From Bacteroidota bacterium (GTDB lineage Bacteria > Bacteroidota > Ignavibacteria > Ignavibacteriales > Melioribacteraceae): DNA of 53,383 bases. The notes under the pieces are model-generated. The model saw nothing but the letters and a program-made list of their open reading frames with translations. It did no database searches and was not told the DNA's origin. The stretch is taken from positions 1 through 53,383 of the forward strand of contig JAMCSN010000180.1 of assembly GCA_023381535.1 (NCBI GenBank), given 5' to 3'. The position numbers were made by a program, and so were the translations under genes. This document shows positions 52,770-53,383 of this stretch, piece by piece; the first letter of the stretch is position 1, and each line of letters starts with the position of its first letter.

Positions 52770-53383
52770 TTATAATTGCTCATTTATCATTGACTTGTTA
52801 AACTCCAACGTTATAACGTACATCCCTTTACTAAATCGGTTTGAGATTTTGATCCCATATAGATCGCAAATTTTCTTTGCGATTGTTAAGCCAAGCCCAA
52901 CGGATTCCGTTAGATTCGATTCCTTATAAAAACGGTCGAAAAAATTTTCCGTTGCGTTCTTTGGTTCCAATGCCGAATTCGATATTGTTAATCTGTTTTC
53001 AGTTCCTATAATATTTATTGATCCGCCCGGCGTACTGTGTTTTATAGCGTTCGAGATTAAATTTCCCAAAAGGATATTCAATAACGACGCGTTCATGTTG
53101 AATGTAATTTGCTTTTGCAATGAAAGATTTACGGTCAAGTTTTGCGCGGCAATAAAATCTCCCGATAAAGAAACAATATTTCTTACTTCCTCGGCAATAT
53201 TCACGCTTTTGGATTCGAATAAATTTTTATGTTCAAGTTTATTAAGGAGAAGAATTGCCTTATTGATGCGTTCAAGTTTGTAAAGCTGTTTCAACGAAGT
53301 ATCCAGCGTAGTCAAATTTTCTTCATTCAAATTGCTGCTTTGCAAAAGCAGTTCCATCTTTGATTTTATTACCGCAACCGGCG
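52770..53383 (-). CDS. Sensor histidine kinase, C-terminal part (cut by window edge)
   Basis: The reading frame stays open to the end of the window: upstream of the first ATG (53357) it encodes PVAVIKSK, which in this family follows the phospho-histidine in HxLKTPVAVI, so the catalytic histidine lies just outside. Visible part about 203 residues: remaining HisKA helix, ATPase domain with N box LIGNLISNAIKHS-like (NLISNAIKHSTPGGS), NSALEP and VGLGLTIAKKICDLYG. It probably pairs with a response regulator beyond the edge and controls the efflux operon it heads. Confidence 0.9.
   Translation of the reverse strand, partial: PVAVIKSKMELLLQSSNLNEENLTTLDTSLKQLYKLERINKAILLLNKLEHKNLFESKSVNIAEEVRNIVSLSGDFIAAQNLTVNLSLQKQITFNMNASLLNILLGNLISNAIKHSTPGGSINIIGTENRLTISNSALEPKNATENFFDRFYKESNLTESVGLGLTIAKKICDLYGIKISNRFSKGMYVITLEFNKSMINEQL

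Noticed and set aside
1..53383. tRNA or rRNA genes
   Set aside because: No cloverleaf with conserved T-loop or rRNA sequence was noticed by reading; a tRNA scan would be decisive.

Overview
The window looks like chromosome of an AT-rich Gram-negative bacterium of the Bacteroidota/Chlorobiota/Ignavibacteriota group, most likely an Ignavibacteriota relative. This is inferred from the mix of families (S46 and S9 exopeptidases, an UpxY-type NusG paralogue, DUF4139 protein, CzcA-type RND pumps with Bacteroidota-like motifs, PepSY-like secreted proteins) and from a near-perfect Bacteroidota-type promoter (TTTG, 20-nt spacer, TAnnTTTG) ahead of rpsT. No rRNA, tRNA or CRISPR array was seen. Several starts have been moved downstream from the longest possible ORF to the ATG that has a ribosome binding site.

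Region 1 (1-8.6 kb, plus strand): a tightly packed operon for an acidic keto-sugar (ulosonic acid type) and its transfer: GT-B-like transferase, SpsF-type cytidylyltransferase, split transketolase, class III aminotransferase, SDR, KdsC-type phosphatase, a NeuB-type synthase that lacks the C-terminal SAF domain, and a membrane fatty-acid-hydroxylase-family protein. A four-helix-bundle (23S-IVS-type) gene flanked by TTAG-rich tracts is inserted in the middle.

Region 2 (8.6-18.2 kb): DUF4139 surface protein (minus), an NtrB/NtrC-like pair, a PAS-kinase-receiver hybrid, an UpxY/NusG paralogue, a YhaM-like HD nuclease, a TPR lipoprotein-like/secreted protein and a CobB sirtuin. Region 3 (18.2-25.1 kb): QueD-QueE (minus), rpsT, a GlmU-like sugar nucleotidyltransferase (minus), a small barrel-like protein, an S46 peptidase, and a REP-associated tyrosine transposase (RAYT) surrounded by matching 21-nt palindromes. 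Region 4 (25.1-31.6 kb): a His-rich metal-exporter-like membrane protein broken at a G9 tract, an MgtA-type ATPase, an S9 peptidase, a 98-bp MITE-like element with TTTA target duplication, and an RRM protein. Region 5 (31.8-39.8 kb): the NAD operon nadB-nadC-nadA, then a set of secreted/outer-membrane small proteins including two PepSY-like paralogues, and a decayed stretch with an RND remnant.

Region 6 (39.8-53.4 kb, all minus strand): two RND efflux modules. The upstream one is a continuous operon: sensor kinase (cut by the window edge), TolC-like channel, lipoprotein adaptor, RND pump, DedA protein (4-bp overlap) and a P3A-type proton-pumping ATPase. The downstream one is adaptor plus CzcA-like RND pump, preceded by a small secreted protein. 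Coupling a primary proton pump to proton-driven efflux genes in one transcript is, with the keto-sugar cluster and the RAYT/REP family, the most interesting content here.
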